From the NCBI RefSeq assembly GCF_024722015.1, contig NZ_JANQBD010000007.1, positions 246,744 to 310,743 of the forward strand: a stretch of 64,000 nucleotides of DNA, given 5' to 3'. The DNA comes from Paenibacillus radicis (ex Xue et al. 2023). Its GTDB lineage: Bacteria; Bacillota; Bacilli; Paenibacillales; NBRC-103111. Below the pieces are notes generated by a model that saw only the letters and a program-made list of their open reading frames with translations, was not told the DNA's origin and did no database searches. This document shows positions 56,514 to 64,000 of the stretch, in pieces. The position numbers and the translations under genes are program-made. Position 1 is the stretch's first letter. Every line of letters starts with the position of its first letter.

Positions 56514-56682
56514 GATTTCCCGCCTTTTGTATCTACATAAATTAATAAATGATTAGTCTTGTCACACAATGGATATTCTTATTGTATCAAGAAGGGATAA
56601 AAACTGAAACCTTTGAACCTATATTTCGTACTAAATGGATGAGGTATAATTTTACTCAAAATTAAGATGGAGGGTTAATGGT

Positions 56683-57120
56683 ATGTGGAAAAAGTTATCC
56701 ATGGTTATGCTGGCGTTAACGATTGCCTTTTCGTTTAGTGCCGTAGGCGTTGTAGACGCTGCAAAGTCTTACAGTGGTGGTAAGAAAAGCTTTAATTCGA
56801 ACACGACTCCGAGTCAGAACAGCGGTGCCAACAAAGCGGATCCAAGCACTAGCGCTACAAAGACACCGAATGCTGCAACTAATCCTGCTGCACCTGCGAA
56901 GCCTGGCTTTTTTAGCGGTGGTTTGATGAAAGGCTTGTTGATCGGCGGCTTGGCTGGTATGTTGTTCGGCGGCTTATTCGGCAACTTGGGAGCTCTTGGT
57001 GACATCTTAGGCTTACTGGTCAATGTATTGGCTGTAGTGGCTTTGGTCGCCGTTGTAATCAAAATTGTGCAGCATTTCCGTAACAAACGTAAATTTAATG
57101 AAGAGCCTAAGCGCTACTAA
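56683..57120 (+). CDS. Exported or membrane Gly-rich protein, Tim44-like build
   Basis: A 145-aa protein. A signal peptide or anchor (about 1-26, ending VDA) precedes a Ser/Asn/Thr/Pro-rich linker (28-75), then a glycine-rich hydrophobic hairpin (FFSGGLMKGLLIGGLAGMLF, GLLVNVLAVVALVAVVIKIV) and a basic C-terminal end. Similar Gly-rich membrane proteins are often labelled Tim44-like or preprotein translocase, but no catalytic or targeting motif is seen, so function is open. GGAGGG lies upstream. Confidence 0.75.
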   Translation: MWKKLSMVMLALTIAFSFSAVGVVDAAKSYSGGKKSFNSNTTPSQNSGANKADPSTSATKTPNAATNPAAPAKPGFFSGGLMKGLLIGGLAGMLFGGLFGNLGALGDILGLLVNVLAVVALVAVVIKIVQHFRNKRKFNEEPKRY

Positions 57121-57149
57121 TCCCGGTCGATTAACGAGGTCATTTAAAC

Positions 57150-57428
57150 ATGAGACTATCAGAGCAAGAAATCATTAATGCCATATGCTTGCATATGGCC
57201 GAACGCAAACGGCTTCAACCGAATCAGATAGAGGTTGAGATGATGTGGGATGAGGACTACGGCTTCTCTGCAGAAGTCCTCGCCGAAGGTCGCAGCCAAA
57301 TTATTATTGCGGCGAATATACTGGAGGCTATCGAGCGTTACTTGTTAACACAGCAAAACGTTCGTGTGTTCCGTGACCAAATCCATCTGCAATTGGAAGA
57401 GGAAATCGTCGCAGATATTAATGTTTAA
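57150..57428 (+). CDS. DUF2653 family protein (YxcD-like)
   Basis: A 92-aa soluble protein beginning MRLSEQEIINAICLHMAERK, with VEMMWDEDYGFSAEV and the C-terminal ALERYL-like segment IEQYLL... The pattern matches the YxcD/DUF2653 family found in Bacillus and Paenibacillus, of unknown function. It starts 29 bases after the previous gene on the same strand, so the two are likely co-transcribed. Confidence 0.75.
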   Translation: MRLSEQEIINAICLHMAERKRLQPNQIEVEMMWDEDYGFSAEVLAEGRSQIIIAANILEAIERYLLTQQNVRVFRDQIHLQLEEEIVADINV

Positions 57429-57521
57429 TCGATTACTAACTTCTCATCCTCAAGGACGAACGATTTGTCCAAAGTTGGGATTAGCCGATTAGTGAAATCT
57501 ATACTTTTATTTACGCAGACA

Positions 57522-57557
57522 ATCCCCTGTGCCGGTCAACCGGACAGGGGATTTTTA
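57522..57557 (+). terminator. Terminator after the DUF2653 gene
   Basis: AATCCCCTGTGCCGG pairs with CCGGACAGGGGATT (one bulge), then TTTT. Confidence 0.85.
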
Positions 57558-57674
57558 TGTTATTCAAGATATTGTAACAAAATAGAGTGAATCTTCTTTC
57601 TACTATTTTCCTACGCAACTTACTAGTACCTTATTGCGTTTAATTTAGTAGATATAGTAGAAAGAGGCTGATGC

Positions 57675-59609
57675 ATGTTGAAGCGCAATACCTTATTAAT
57701 CGCGTCCGTTCTGGCACTGTTCCTTTCTTCAACCGGTACAGCGATGGCCGCGGACAAAACATCTAAATACCGGGTTTATCAGGACAACCATATTCTGATG
57801 GAAACACCAGATTACAAATCGGCTGAAAACTACGCCAAGCAATACACTAGCACTCATGTCGAAGAAATTTCTACACGCAAGTGGCTATGGAACAATTACC
57901 CTCGGTATAAGGTGTACCAGAGCGGGTTAAGCAGCTCCGCATGGGAGTTCGCCACACTGGATCAAGCTATCCGTGAGGCTTCCAAATGGGGACACGCCAG
58001 TGTCCGTGACCTTCAGTCCGACGGCTGGGTCTGGAACAATTACCCGAAGTACCGACTATATCAAGGTGATGCTACACTCGATTCCTGGGAGTTTAGCACT
58101 CTGAATGAAGCCATGGCAGAAGCAAAAAAGTGGGGCAATACTCATATTATTGAGTTAAGCAGCCACCAGTGGGTATGGGACAATATCCCTGACACCCGCA
58201 AAGCCGAGCTGCGTTCATCGCAGGATCGAATCTATCATGTCTATCAAGGCACATCTACTAGTGACGCTTGGTCATTTGCCTATCTCGAGGATGCAGTTAA
58301 TGAATCTTTGAAATGGAGCAACTCTACCATTGTTAACAGCCAAATGAATAATCAGATCGTTTTTTCCAATGTGAAAAACTATCAAGTGTACCAGTACGAT
58401 GCAAACTTGAATTCTTTTTTGAATCTGGATGACGCAATCGCTTATGCCAAACAGTTTGACCATACTCAAATCGTAAATATAGACCCTGCCCTCTCAGCAA
58501 GCAAACGCGTCATTTGGACTAATTATCCTTATTATCAAGTGTACCAAAGCGATCAATGGATTGCTGATTATTCCAGTATCTCCAACGCATTAAGTTATGC
58601 TATGGGCTACAGCAACGCTTCCATCCGTCTGTTGGATAACAGCTCGGTTATCTGGGATAATTACCGAAATTTACAGTTCTGGGGTTGGAACGGAAGCTCC
58701 AGTAATGACACCATTCGAAGTCAAGTGAACAATACAACAGGACTTGATGTCGTTTCCCCTACTTACTTCAGTCTTGCGGATAGCTCTGGAACAGTAACGG
58801 ATACATCGAACAAAGATACAGTTGCATGGCTGCAAGCCCAGGGCCATAAGGTTATGCCGCTTGTAAACAATCAGTTTGATTCCGCACTTACCAGTCAATT
58901 TCTATCGAGTACCGCAGCACAAAATAAATTTATTCAGACCTTAGTCAATAAAGGCGCTGCCTTAGGTGTTGAGGGGCTTAATATTGACTTTGAAAGCCTT
59001 TCTGGCAAGGACCGCGCTGCCTTCACCAGCTTCATTAAGAACTTGACCACAGCTGCACATGACAAAGGCTTGCTCATTTCGATAGACCTTCCGCGTGGAA
59101 GCGTGAAATGGAATGCTCAAACGGCGTTTGATCATGAGAAGCTTGGGGAAACTGTGGATTACATTATCACGATGACCTATGATCAGTACTGGAAAGGCAG
59201 CACGGAGCCTGGACCTGTTGCAGGCTTGGATTGGGTTGAGGAAGGGATTAAGGAGTTTCTGGCTTATGGGATTCCAAGAGATAAGTTGATTATGGGAATT
59301 CCGTTCTATGTTCGCGAATGGCAGGTCGACAGCAGTGGAAATCTTCTTGATAACCGTGCGCTCCTCATGAAGGATTTGCCTGCGTTGATCGCGAGCAAGA
59401 AGGCAACAGTAACGTTCGACAACAAGTTCGGTCAATACAAGGTTGAGTATAAAGATAATGAAAATAAACGAGTGTTCTGGTTAGAAAATGAGGAAACCGT
59501 AAAAGCGCGGCTTGAAATCGCCAAGAAGTATGATATTGCAGGAGTAGCTGCATGGAGGCTTGGTTATGATGCTGCCGATTTGTGGAAAATGATGCTTCAA
59601 CAAAAGTAG
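57675..59609 (+). CDS. Secreted GH18-family glycoside hydrolase with six N-terminal repeats
   Basis: A 644-aa exported enzyme. The signal peptide ends TAMA (Ala25). Six repeats of about 50-60 residues fill about 30-345, each opening [KRNY]Y-x-[VL]-YQ and most closing with a W-x-W-x-N-Y/P-like segment. The GH18 barrel (about 345-644) has the catalytic loop EGLNIDFESL with acid Glu440 and Asp438; the first two aspartates of the classic DxxDxDxE are Glu and Asn here. YIITMTYDQYW and GIPFYVREW complete the site. This loop resembles the YaaH/SleL type that cleaves spore peptidoglycan, but LysM domains are absent; the repeats may bind glycan. Confidence 0.88.
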   Translation: MLKRNTLLIASVLALFLSSTGTAMAADKTSKYRVYQDNHILMETPDYKSAENYAKQYTSTHVEEISTRKWLWNNYPRYKVYQSGLSSSAWEFATLDQAIREASKWGHASVRDLQSDGWVWNNYPKYRLYQGDATLDSWEFSTLNEAMAEAKKWGNTHIIELSSHQWVWDNIPDTRKAELRSSQDRIYHVYQGTSTSDAWSFAYLEDAVNESLKWSNSTIVNSQMNNQIVFSNVKNYQVYQYDANLNSFLNLDDAIAYAKQFDHTQIVNIDPALSASKRVIWTNYPYYQVYQSDQWIADYSSISNALSYAMGYSNASIRLLDNSSVIWDNYRNLQFWGWNGSSSNDTIRSQVNNTTGLDVVSPTYFSLADSSGTVTDTSNKDTVAWLQAQGHKVMPLVNNQFDSALTSQFLSSTAAQNKFIQTLVNKGAALGVEGLNIDFESLSGKDRAAFTSFIKNLTTAAHDKGLLISIDLPRGSVKWNAQTAFDHEKLGETVDYIITMTYDQYWKGSTEPGPVAGLDWVEEGIKEFLAYGIPRDKLIMGIPFYVREWQVDSSGNLLDNRALLMKDLPALIASKKATVTFDNKFGQYKVEYKDNENKRVFWLENEETVKARLEIAKKYDIAGVAAWRLGYDAADLWKMMLQQK

Positions 59610-59622
59610 TATATAAAAAGAT

Positions 59623-59666
59623 AAAAGCCCGACTCTCCCTCTCTGATGGAGTTTGTCGGGCTTTTG
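59623..59666 (+). terminator. Terminator of the GH18 gene
   Basis: AAAAGCCCGAC (59623-59633) pairs with GTCGGGCTTTT (59655-59665). Confidence 0.85.
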
Positions 59667-59679
59667 TGTTGTTTCAAGC

Positions 59680-59800
59680 TTATAGCTCTTCCAGTTCTTC
59701 TAAATCTGTGATTGGTGAATGACATGCAAAATTTTCACAAACACAAGGCATGGCCAGAAGGGGATTTCTGCACCGGACCAGCGAATGAGGTGGGCATGAT
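59680..59800 (-). pseudogene. Remnant of a YyaL/thioredoxin-domain protein C-terminus
   Basis: On the minus strand, a short frame ends CVCENFACHSPITDLEELEE-L-stop. This resembles the C-terminal tail of YyaL-type proteins (thioredoxin domain, DUF255), which carries a CxNFxCxxP pattern. No upstream part is recognisable, so it appears to be a leftover of a deleted gene. A comparison with intact family members would settle it. Confidence 0.4.
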
Positions 59801-59862
59801 AGGCTATTTTCCGGTGCGAGAAAGCCTTAAGCCAACTCGCTCATACAACCTTTATCCGTTAC

Positions 59863-60033
59863 TTATTTCCAAGCTTTTGCCTCAATATGTTTTTTCTTGC
59901 GAAACATTCTCTTAAGAAGTCCTTCTTCCCTCTTTTTCTCAAGAATTTGTTTTACTCCACGCAGGAGGAGTTTGTATCTCATATCATCCTCATAACTAAT
60001 CTTCCGTAATTCCTTAAAAAAGATTTGATTCAT
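59863..60033 (-). CDS. Hypothetical small basic protein
   Basis: A 56-aa protein, rich in Lys, Arg and Glu, probably one long amphipathic helix ending in a cluster of basic residues (LLKRMFRKKKHIEAKAWK). ATG at 60033 has GGAGGG seven bases upstream, better than the in-frame start at 60066. No known family, no signal or membrane segment. Confidence 0.55.
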   Translation of the reverse strand: MNQIFFKELRKISYEDDMRYKLLLRGVKQILEKKREEGLLKRMFRKKKHIEAKAWK

Positions 60034-60436
60034 TAAATTTCCCTCCATTTTGCGAATTTCTGTCATATGGGTAATAAATGATATATCAAGGCATCATATT
60101 TGAACTTTCTATATAAACCCATGCCAAGTAGTTCTAAATATCTATATTATACATGGCTCGTCTCTCAAAATCCTCACAAAATAAGGACTTTTGTCGTAAT
60201 ATGTAGAATTTTAAGGAATTATTCTGAAAATCGTAGAGATTGGCTCCTTATTTTTAGCAATAATTAATAAAGAAGCAGCGACACTATAAACTTAATTCCT
60301 CAGTTTAATAATTTTTTCAAGTCTCATACTAATTTTTCCCATAGTGTGTTCAAAAACAAAAAGACCTCCGTCACTCTTCTTTTAGAGTGAAGCAGATCCT
60401 TTGTTCTTCTGTTGGATTTATGTCTATAAAATTCAA
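60034..60436. other. AT-rich intergenic region
   Basis: About 400 bases without a convincing gene. It holds the terminator at 60355-60402 and AT-rich sequence that may contain a minus-strand promoter for the 59863-60033 gene. Confidence 0.6.
60355..60402 (-). terminator. Terminator of the 60437-60712 gene
   Basis: Imperfect 15-bp hairpin with the core TCACTCT/AGAGTGA, followed on the minus strand by TTTTTGTTTTTG. Confidence 0.65.
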
Positions 60437-60712
60437 TTATACCTTTTCATTATCACTCAACGAGTCGAACACTATTTGAGTAGCTTTAATTAATCCATAA
60501 TCCCCATTACTTTTGTTGTATGTAAAATAATAATTATGGCTTTCTTTAGTATCTATACATAATTCAATTGTGCCGATTTTATTAGTAATTGAATAATTTT
60601 CAATAATCAAATTATTTTCAGATAAATACAACTCAATTTCTTCTCGAAATAAATCACTTGATTGATTTAATGTATTAATATTGCTTATGTAGACATCTTC
60701 CATTGTAAACAA
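60437..60712 (-). CDS. Hypothetical protein
   Basis: A 91-aa acidic protein from a TTG start at 60712, nine bases after GGGGAG; an ATG at residue 4 is too far from any site. A pattern of short beta strands (LIIENYSITNKIGTIELCID, YYFTYNKSNGDYGLI) suggests a small alpha/beta fold. No family is recognised. It is AT-richer than the core genes, in keeping with an accessory region, and ends at a terminator. Confidence 0.55.
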   Translation of the reverse strand: MFTMEDVYISNINTLNQSSDLFREEIELYLSENNLIIENYSITNKIGTIELCIDTKESHNYYFTYNKSNGDYGLIKATQIVFDSLSDNEKV

Positions 60713-60930
60713 GTGACATCACTCCCCTTAAGAAAATGATACCACGCAATAATAGTACAGACTACTTCCAAATACATGAAATCTACATTTCAAAGGGAAT
60801 GTGTTCCAGTTTCACATTATTAATCAGTTGGACATATCAGGAGTACTTCTGTCTGTGAATTATTTAACAGATATTTATTTCTTCGGATGATACCATTATC
60901 TTATTAAAATAAATCTAAAGGATGGTATGA

Positions 60931-61128
60931 ATGCCGCGGAAAATACTTCGAAGTCAGTCAGCTGAGTACCCATTTTCTGTTAAATCAAACGAAACTAGAG
61001 TTTTAACTCGTGAAGGTAAGGGAACTATTACGGACAGAACAAATGAATGGATTTATGTAAAACTAGACAAGAATAGTACAATAATCAAGACTAGTATCTT
61101 TATTGTTGAATTGCTTGAGACCGCATAA
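60931..61128 (+). CDS. Hypothetical small protein with beta-rich fold
   Basis: A 65-aa basic protein starting MPRKILRSQSAEYPFSV. The segment RVLTREGKGTITDRTNEWIYVKLD reads like a small beta barrel. No family is assigned. AAAGGA lies upstream. The stop codon is inside the loop of a terminator hairpin (61118-61140), so gene and terminator overlap. Confidence 0.6.
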   Translation: MPRKILRSQSAEYPFSVKSNETRVLTREGKGTITDRTNEWIYVKLDKNSTIIKTSIFIVELLETA

Positions 61129-61864
61129 AAGCGGTCTTTTCAATGCAAAAATGCTCATTTACAAAATCGCAAAACACAGGACTTCTCAGCATCCCATTCT
61201 TAGTCCAGTTCTTCGTTTTAACCTTCGCTTTAATCACTGGTTCCATATACACCAAACTCTTGTTTCCCTTATATAGTAGACGCTGTCTAAGGCTGCTTAA
61301 TGCCTCTTTATGTTTCGGTGTAACTCCTAGCTCAATTATTCCAACAGAACGAACCGACTTCATTCTCCACTGAAGTTAACCAGCCAAAGTCATTCTTGCG
61401 ATAACCAGCGATATACACATCAGCGTATGTCCAATTAATAACCTTTTGCAAGACCATGAACGTTTCTTATTCTTCATTACAATTCCTTCTAGTCCATTCT
61501 GCTGTACTATATTGAAATAATCTGTTGAATTACCCTCAAATTATTTCATTTTCTTAAAGTATTCATTTTCAACATAGGATTCCTCTAACTCCTTACGTCT
61601 CATTAAGGGTACGCCAGTTACATCAATGCCTCTATATCAGATAATATCAAACGCAACAAATGTAACTGGAGTTTTATCTTTTTTGTTCTGAAATTTCTTC
61701 TGCAAGCCTTCGAAATCAGGATTGCCTTCCCGATCTGTCACAATTAGCTCACCATCTAGAATCGTACCTATTTGTACAGGACAGTTAGTTAATAATTCGG
61801 GAAACTTATCGGTTACATTATTCTTCTTCTTCGTGTATAGTTGCGGCTTATCCATATGAGACAT
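61100..61864 (-). pseudogene. Decayed ATP-dependent DNA ligase (LigD/YkoU-type ligase domain)
   Basis: On the minus strand the order of fragments matches a ligase: QLYTKKKNNVTDKFPELL, GTILDGELIVTDREGNPDFE (adenylation domain), FVAFDII then a stop at 61637-61639, YRGIDVTGVPLMRRKELEESYV, KKMK then a stop at 61541-61543, QQNGLEGIVMKNK, a frameshift near KRSW, VINWTYADVYIAGYRKNDFG, a second frame change, SVGIIELGVTPKHKEALSSL and WTKNGMLRSPVF (OB domain). The catalytic-lysine region at the N-terminus is missing. Such ligases act in non-homologous end joining with Ku; this copy cannot be functional. Its far end meets a perfect inverted repeat at 61866-61918. Confidence 0.88.
61118..61140 (+). terminator. 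Terminator overlapping the stop of the 60931 gene
   Basis: AGACCGC (61118-61124) and GCGGTCT (61131-61137), then TTT. The stop codon TAA (61126-61128) sits in the loop. Confidence 0.8.
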
Positions 61865-61865
61865 G

Positions 61866-61918
61866 ATAATTCCTCCAACAATCTAACTTAAGTTCAGTTA
61901 CATGGTTGGAGGAATTAT
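61866..61918. repeat. Perfect 14-bp inverted repeat next to the ligase remnant
   Basis: ATAATTCCTCCAAC (61866-61879) and GTTGGAGGAATTAT (61905-61918) with 25 bases between. The left arm includes a GGAGGAATTAT that looks like a ribosome binding site for the ATG at 61864. Confidence 0.7.
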
Positions 61919-62100
61919 AAGGTTCATTGTTTTTGGCATATTGTAATAGCATTGGAGAAATAAACATTTTCATCACCTTATGCCATTTTACAACATAGAA
62001 ACAAATACTGACTAAGGTAAGTATTGTTAAATTAATATTGAATTCTTCTATGATTTTTCTTATTAGGGATAAATTTAAATAAATAAATAACCAAACTGAC

Positions 62101-63060
62101 TCAATTTTGAATACTAGTAACTTTCCCCGTTTCATCGAAATAGAGGTAACTATTATTATAATTGCTCCCTCTATATACCCATTGCTCGTTATAACTATAT
62201 TTACTGGAATACTTGTTGATGTCATCTGGAGAACCCCAAGCTAGGGTTGCCATTTCTTTTGTCATACCTATCTTTACATAACCTTGACGGATAGTAGATT
62301 TAATACTTTCATTCCAAGTAAAACTACTAAGTGGGTCATAAGTTAAAAAGGTTCTTTTTATGGTCTCCATAGAATCAAAATTAATGGTATATTCCTTTTC
62401 AGTATTTACTAATGTGACCTTTGCTCCACTATAACTAACCACAGTTTGCATGGTATATTTTTCATCAAAAGAATTATAACCAATTGATGAACTGCTGCTC
62501 CATAGGACTGGATTTTTACTCCAAAACTCTTCTGCGTTAGCATCTAATTTCAACTGCTTTGCGGATCTCTCTATAGTGAGCTTTTTCCCATATGTATTAG
62601 CCCAAGACACACCCTTGCTATAGTCTCCAGCGATGATATCAATTCTACCATCTTCACCATACGCAATTTGCATATCTACATAATCTTGAAGAAAGACCAG
62701 TGGTGCATACAGTACATAATCCTTAGAAACAACAGGATAATCTAATCTTACCGAATTAACTTCCATACTTGTTCCGAAGTAAGTCATTAGATTTTGGTCT
62801 GCTTTAATTAGCAAGATCCTATAAGGATGATTAATCCTTAAAACCCCTTCATAGTCTTCAGCAGACATATTAAGATGACCTAAGACACTCCAGAGTGGCA
62901 CATAGATAATATTATTCTCTACAAAAGGACTGTGCTCACTATCTAATTTCTTGTTATTGATATAAACAGTATAATTTGATTTATCAGCAAGTGCAGACAT
63001 AGGTGAGATTAAAGAAAATACAAGCATCATGACAATTAATAATTTTGGTACGTTAATCAC
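62101..63060 (-). CDS. Exported stalk-domain protein with SmpA/BamE-like C-terminus
   Basis: A 319-aa secreted protein. GTG at 63060 has AAAGGAG eight bases upstream; a longer frame to 63108 adds no recognised part. The signal peptide (1-25) ends ALA. Residues about 28-140 resemble a copper-amine-oxidase-N-like stalk domain (NNIIYVPLWSVLGHLNMSAE and VLYAPLVFLQDYVDMQI). The C-terminus, IRQGYVKIGMTKEMATLAWGSP...EQWVYRG...LYFDETGKVTSIQN, has the SmpA/BamE-like pattern. Function unknown; probably at the cell surface. A 9-1-9 palindrome lies about 80 bases upstream. Confidence 0.8.
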   Translation of the reverse strand: MINVPKLLIVMMLVFSLISPMSALADKSNYTVYINNKKLDSEHSPFVENNIIYVPLWSVLGHLNMSAEDYEGVLRINHPYRILLIKADQNLMTYFGTSMEVNSVRLDYPVVSKDYVLYAPLVFLQDYVDMQIAYGEDGRIDIIAGDYSKGVSWANTYGKKLTIERSAKQLKLDANAEEFWSKNPVLWSSSSSIGYNSFDEKYTMQTVVSYSGAKVTLVNTEKEYTINFDSMETIKRTFLTYDPLSSFTWNESIKSTIRQGYVKIGMTKEMATLAWGSPDDINKYSSKYSYNEQWVYRGSNYNNSYLYFDETGKVTSIQN

Positions 63061-63432
63061 AAGACCAACTCCTTTGTATAGGCAAATTCTCCTAGTACAT
63101 TTTACCAATACTTCAGGATTCTAGTCTAGTTATAAATATAAGTTAATAACTTATAAGTATTATACAACCCAGAAAACAATTATTTTATCAGTATGAACTA
63201 ACTGACATTTGCATTTATTTATGATACACTTTACAAATTCATCTAATATTGTCCATCCGTAAACTAAAAACAGTGGAATTATTTTAATTTAAACCCAGTA
63301 AATGGATATTTATTAGATTAATGATTGTGCCTCCCTATTTATGTGAAATCAAACGCAAAGAAGCGACTACTTAAATTCTAAATAGCCACTCGTATGTATA
63401 CTATTCACTTGCATCTACAGACTCCCAATAAC
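63061..63432. other. AT-rich intergenic region with palindrome 63137-63155
   Basis: About 370 bases without a convincing gene. TATAAGTTA-A-TAACTTATA (63137-63155) is a perfect 9-1-9 palindrome, upstream of the stalk-domain gene and next to a minus-strand TATAAT-like sequence (around 63158-63164). It may be an operator. Confidence 0.55.
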
Positions 63433-63726
63433 TTATTCCTCGCTAAACTCTATCTCATTAAAATCAGTAATATGTGTTAATTGATTATTAGTCCCAAGAA
63501 TATCAACGTCAAACAATTCTTTAAGTGGTTTATCCGTGACTTCGATTCTATTATCTCTCTGCTTCCACTGCCCGTATACTTGTTTGCTCACCTCAAAAGG
63601 TACCAAAGGCTTCAGTGATCTCTTACTATGAACCACAATAATTCTATCCCCATCCATTGATACCACAACATTGTTTTTATAAAGCATCTGCAAATGCTTT
63701 TTCTTTTCTGCCTGATTTGTGCTCAT
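63433..63726 (-). CDS. Hypothetical protein
   Basis: A 97-aa soluble protein starting MSTNQAEKKKHLQMLYKNNV, with a basic first half and an acidic end (ITDFNEIEFSEE). The AGAGGGGAACGT sequence upstream of ATG 63726 is a good ribosome binding site. No family is recognised. It sits between the stalk-domain gene and the end of an IS element. Confidence 0.6.
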   Translation of the reverse strand: MSTNQAEKKKHLQMLYKNNVVVSMDGDRIIVVHSKRSLKPLVPFEVSKQVYGQWKQRDNRIEVTDKPLKELFDVDILGTNNQLTHITDFNEIEFSEE

Positions 63727-63881
63727 ACGTTCCCCTCTTTAGTTAATTCTACATTCCAATGGATATTTAAATAACACAACTTCTAATTTTACACTATCTA
63801 ACTGAACAAAAACTAAACAATAGTATCAAATAGAAGATACGTTTCATTGCAGAAATCAATTTAATATTATTTTTGGATCTC

Positions 63882-64000
63882 TGTCAAGAAAGTAGACACT
63901 CAAATAAGAGATATCACACAACCTTTTTGTAATACATGGCCTCGTATTGATCCGGTGAAACATAGCCCAAAGAACCATGAATTCTCTTACGGTTGTAAAA
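63882..64000 (-). mobile_element. IS3-family insertion sequence, end within window
   Basis: The element end begins TGTCAAGAAAGTAGACACT at 63882, an IS3/IS150-like terminal repeat. The transposase C-terminus is read on the minus strand inward from 63914. The rest lies beyond the right edge. Confidence 0.8.
63914..64000 (-). CDS. IS3-family transposase, C-terminal end only
   Basis: The last about 28 residues are visible: YNRKRIHGSLGYVSPDQYE, then AMYYKKVV and stop at 63914-63916. This is the conserved end of the IS3/IS150-group DDE integrase domain. The body is outside the window. Whether the element is intact cannot be told. Confidence 0.85.
   Translation of the reverse strand, partial: FYNRKRIHGSLGYVSPDQYEAMYYKKVV

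Noticed and set aside
59712..59915. Plus-strand 67-aa frame after the GH18 terminator
   Set aside because: It lies antisense to the YyaL-like remnant and the small gene at 59863-60033, without a ribosome binding site.
61848..62225. Minus-strand 125-aa frame overlapping the stalk-domain gene end
   Set aside because: It overlaps a real gene, has no ribosome binding site, and runs through an inverted repeat and AT-rich sequence. The hydrophobic part is explained by AT-rich codons.

Overview
The window reads as chromosomal DNA of an endospore-forming Firmicute, most likely Paenibacillus. This rests on CotE, SpoVK and a YjcZ-type tiny sporulation peptide, on a Bacillus-type LexA/YneA SOS module with CGAAC-N4-GTTCG boxes, on GlnR/GlnA, and on gene order shared with Bacillus subtilis (miaA-hfq; spoVK-hflX-ynbB-glnR-glnA; cotE-mutS-mutL). 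Ribosome binding sites are strong (GGAGG-like), and GTG/TTG starts are common. No rRNA or tRNA genes were seen.

Layout. 1-4 kb: metH (cut by the left edge) and, divergently, the methionine-salvage dioxygenase mtnD. 4-7.4 kb: a HAD phosphatase, a small membrane protein, then the SOS cassette ynzC-yneA facing lexA, with four LexA-like boxes and two good promoters between them. 7.4-9.7 kb: small sporulation or unknown peptides and a duplicated terminator downstream of glnA. 9.7-14.1 kb: spoVK, hflX, ynbB, glnR and glnA, all on the minus strand. 14.2-19.6 kb: assorted enzymes (histidine phosphatase, HAD, GNAT, SDR) and a translationally coupled trio (ADP-ribosylglycohydrolase, esterase, VOC protein). 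19.7-25.7 kb: a lipoprotein cyclophilin, a class A PBP with a roughly 50-copy Gly-Gln tail, hfq, miaA and a methyltransferase. 25.9-31.2 kb: a PAS/HD-GYP protein, a DUF695-RraB protein with a C-terminal membrane anchor, a secreted repeat protein and a two-component system. 31.3-40.3 kb: mutL, a CtpA-type protease, mutS, an ATP-grasp-like/amidoligase protein and cotE. A MITE-like element with a 10-bp target duplication sits exactly at the mutS stop codon.

40.4-45.5 kb: an SsuABC/TauABC-like importer flanked by two DUF939 membrane proteins. 45.5-46.2 kb: a gene-free block of small palindromic repeats. 46.2-50.3 kb: a Fur-controlled siderophore uptake locus (ATPase, two permeases, divergent binding lipoprotein). 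50.4-57.4 kb: M32 carboxypeptidase, YqkB-like protein, carbonic anhydrase, a second two-component system with a lipoprotein, a DUF309 protein and small proteins. 57.7-59.6 kb: a secreted GH18 enzyme with six N-terminal repeats. 59.7-64 kb: an AT-rich accessory region with gene remnants (a thioredoxin-domain protein tail, an ATP-dependent DNA ligase broken by stops and a frameshift), several small unknown genes, a stalk-domain protein, and the end of an IS3-family element at the right edge.

The best candidates for undescribed biology are the ATP-grasp-like/amidoligase protein next to cotE, the membrane-anchored DUF695-RraB protein, the GH18 enzyme with its unrecognised repeats, and several intergenic inverted-repeat families.
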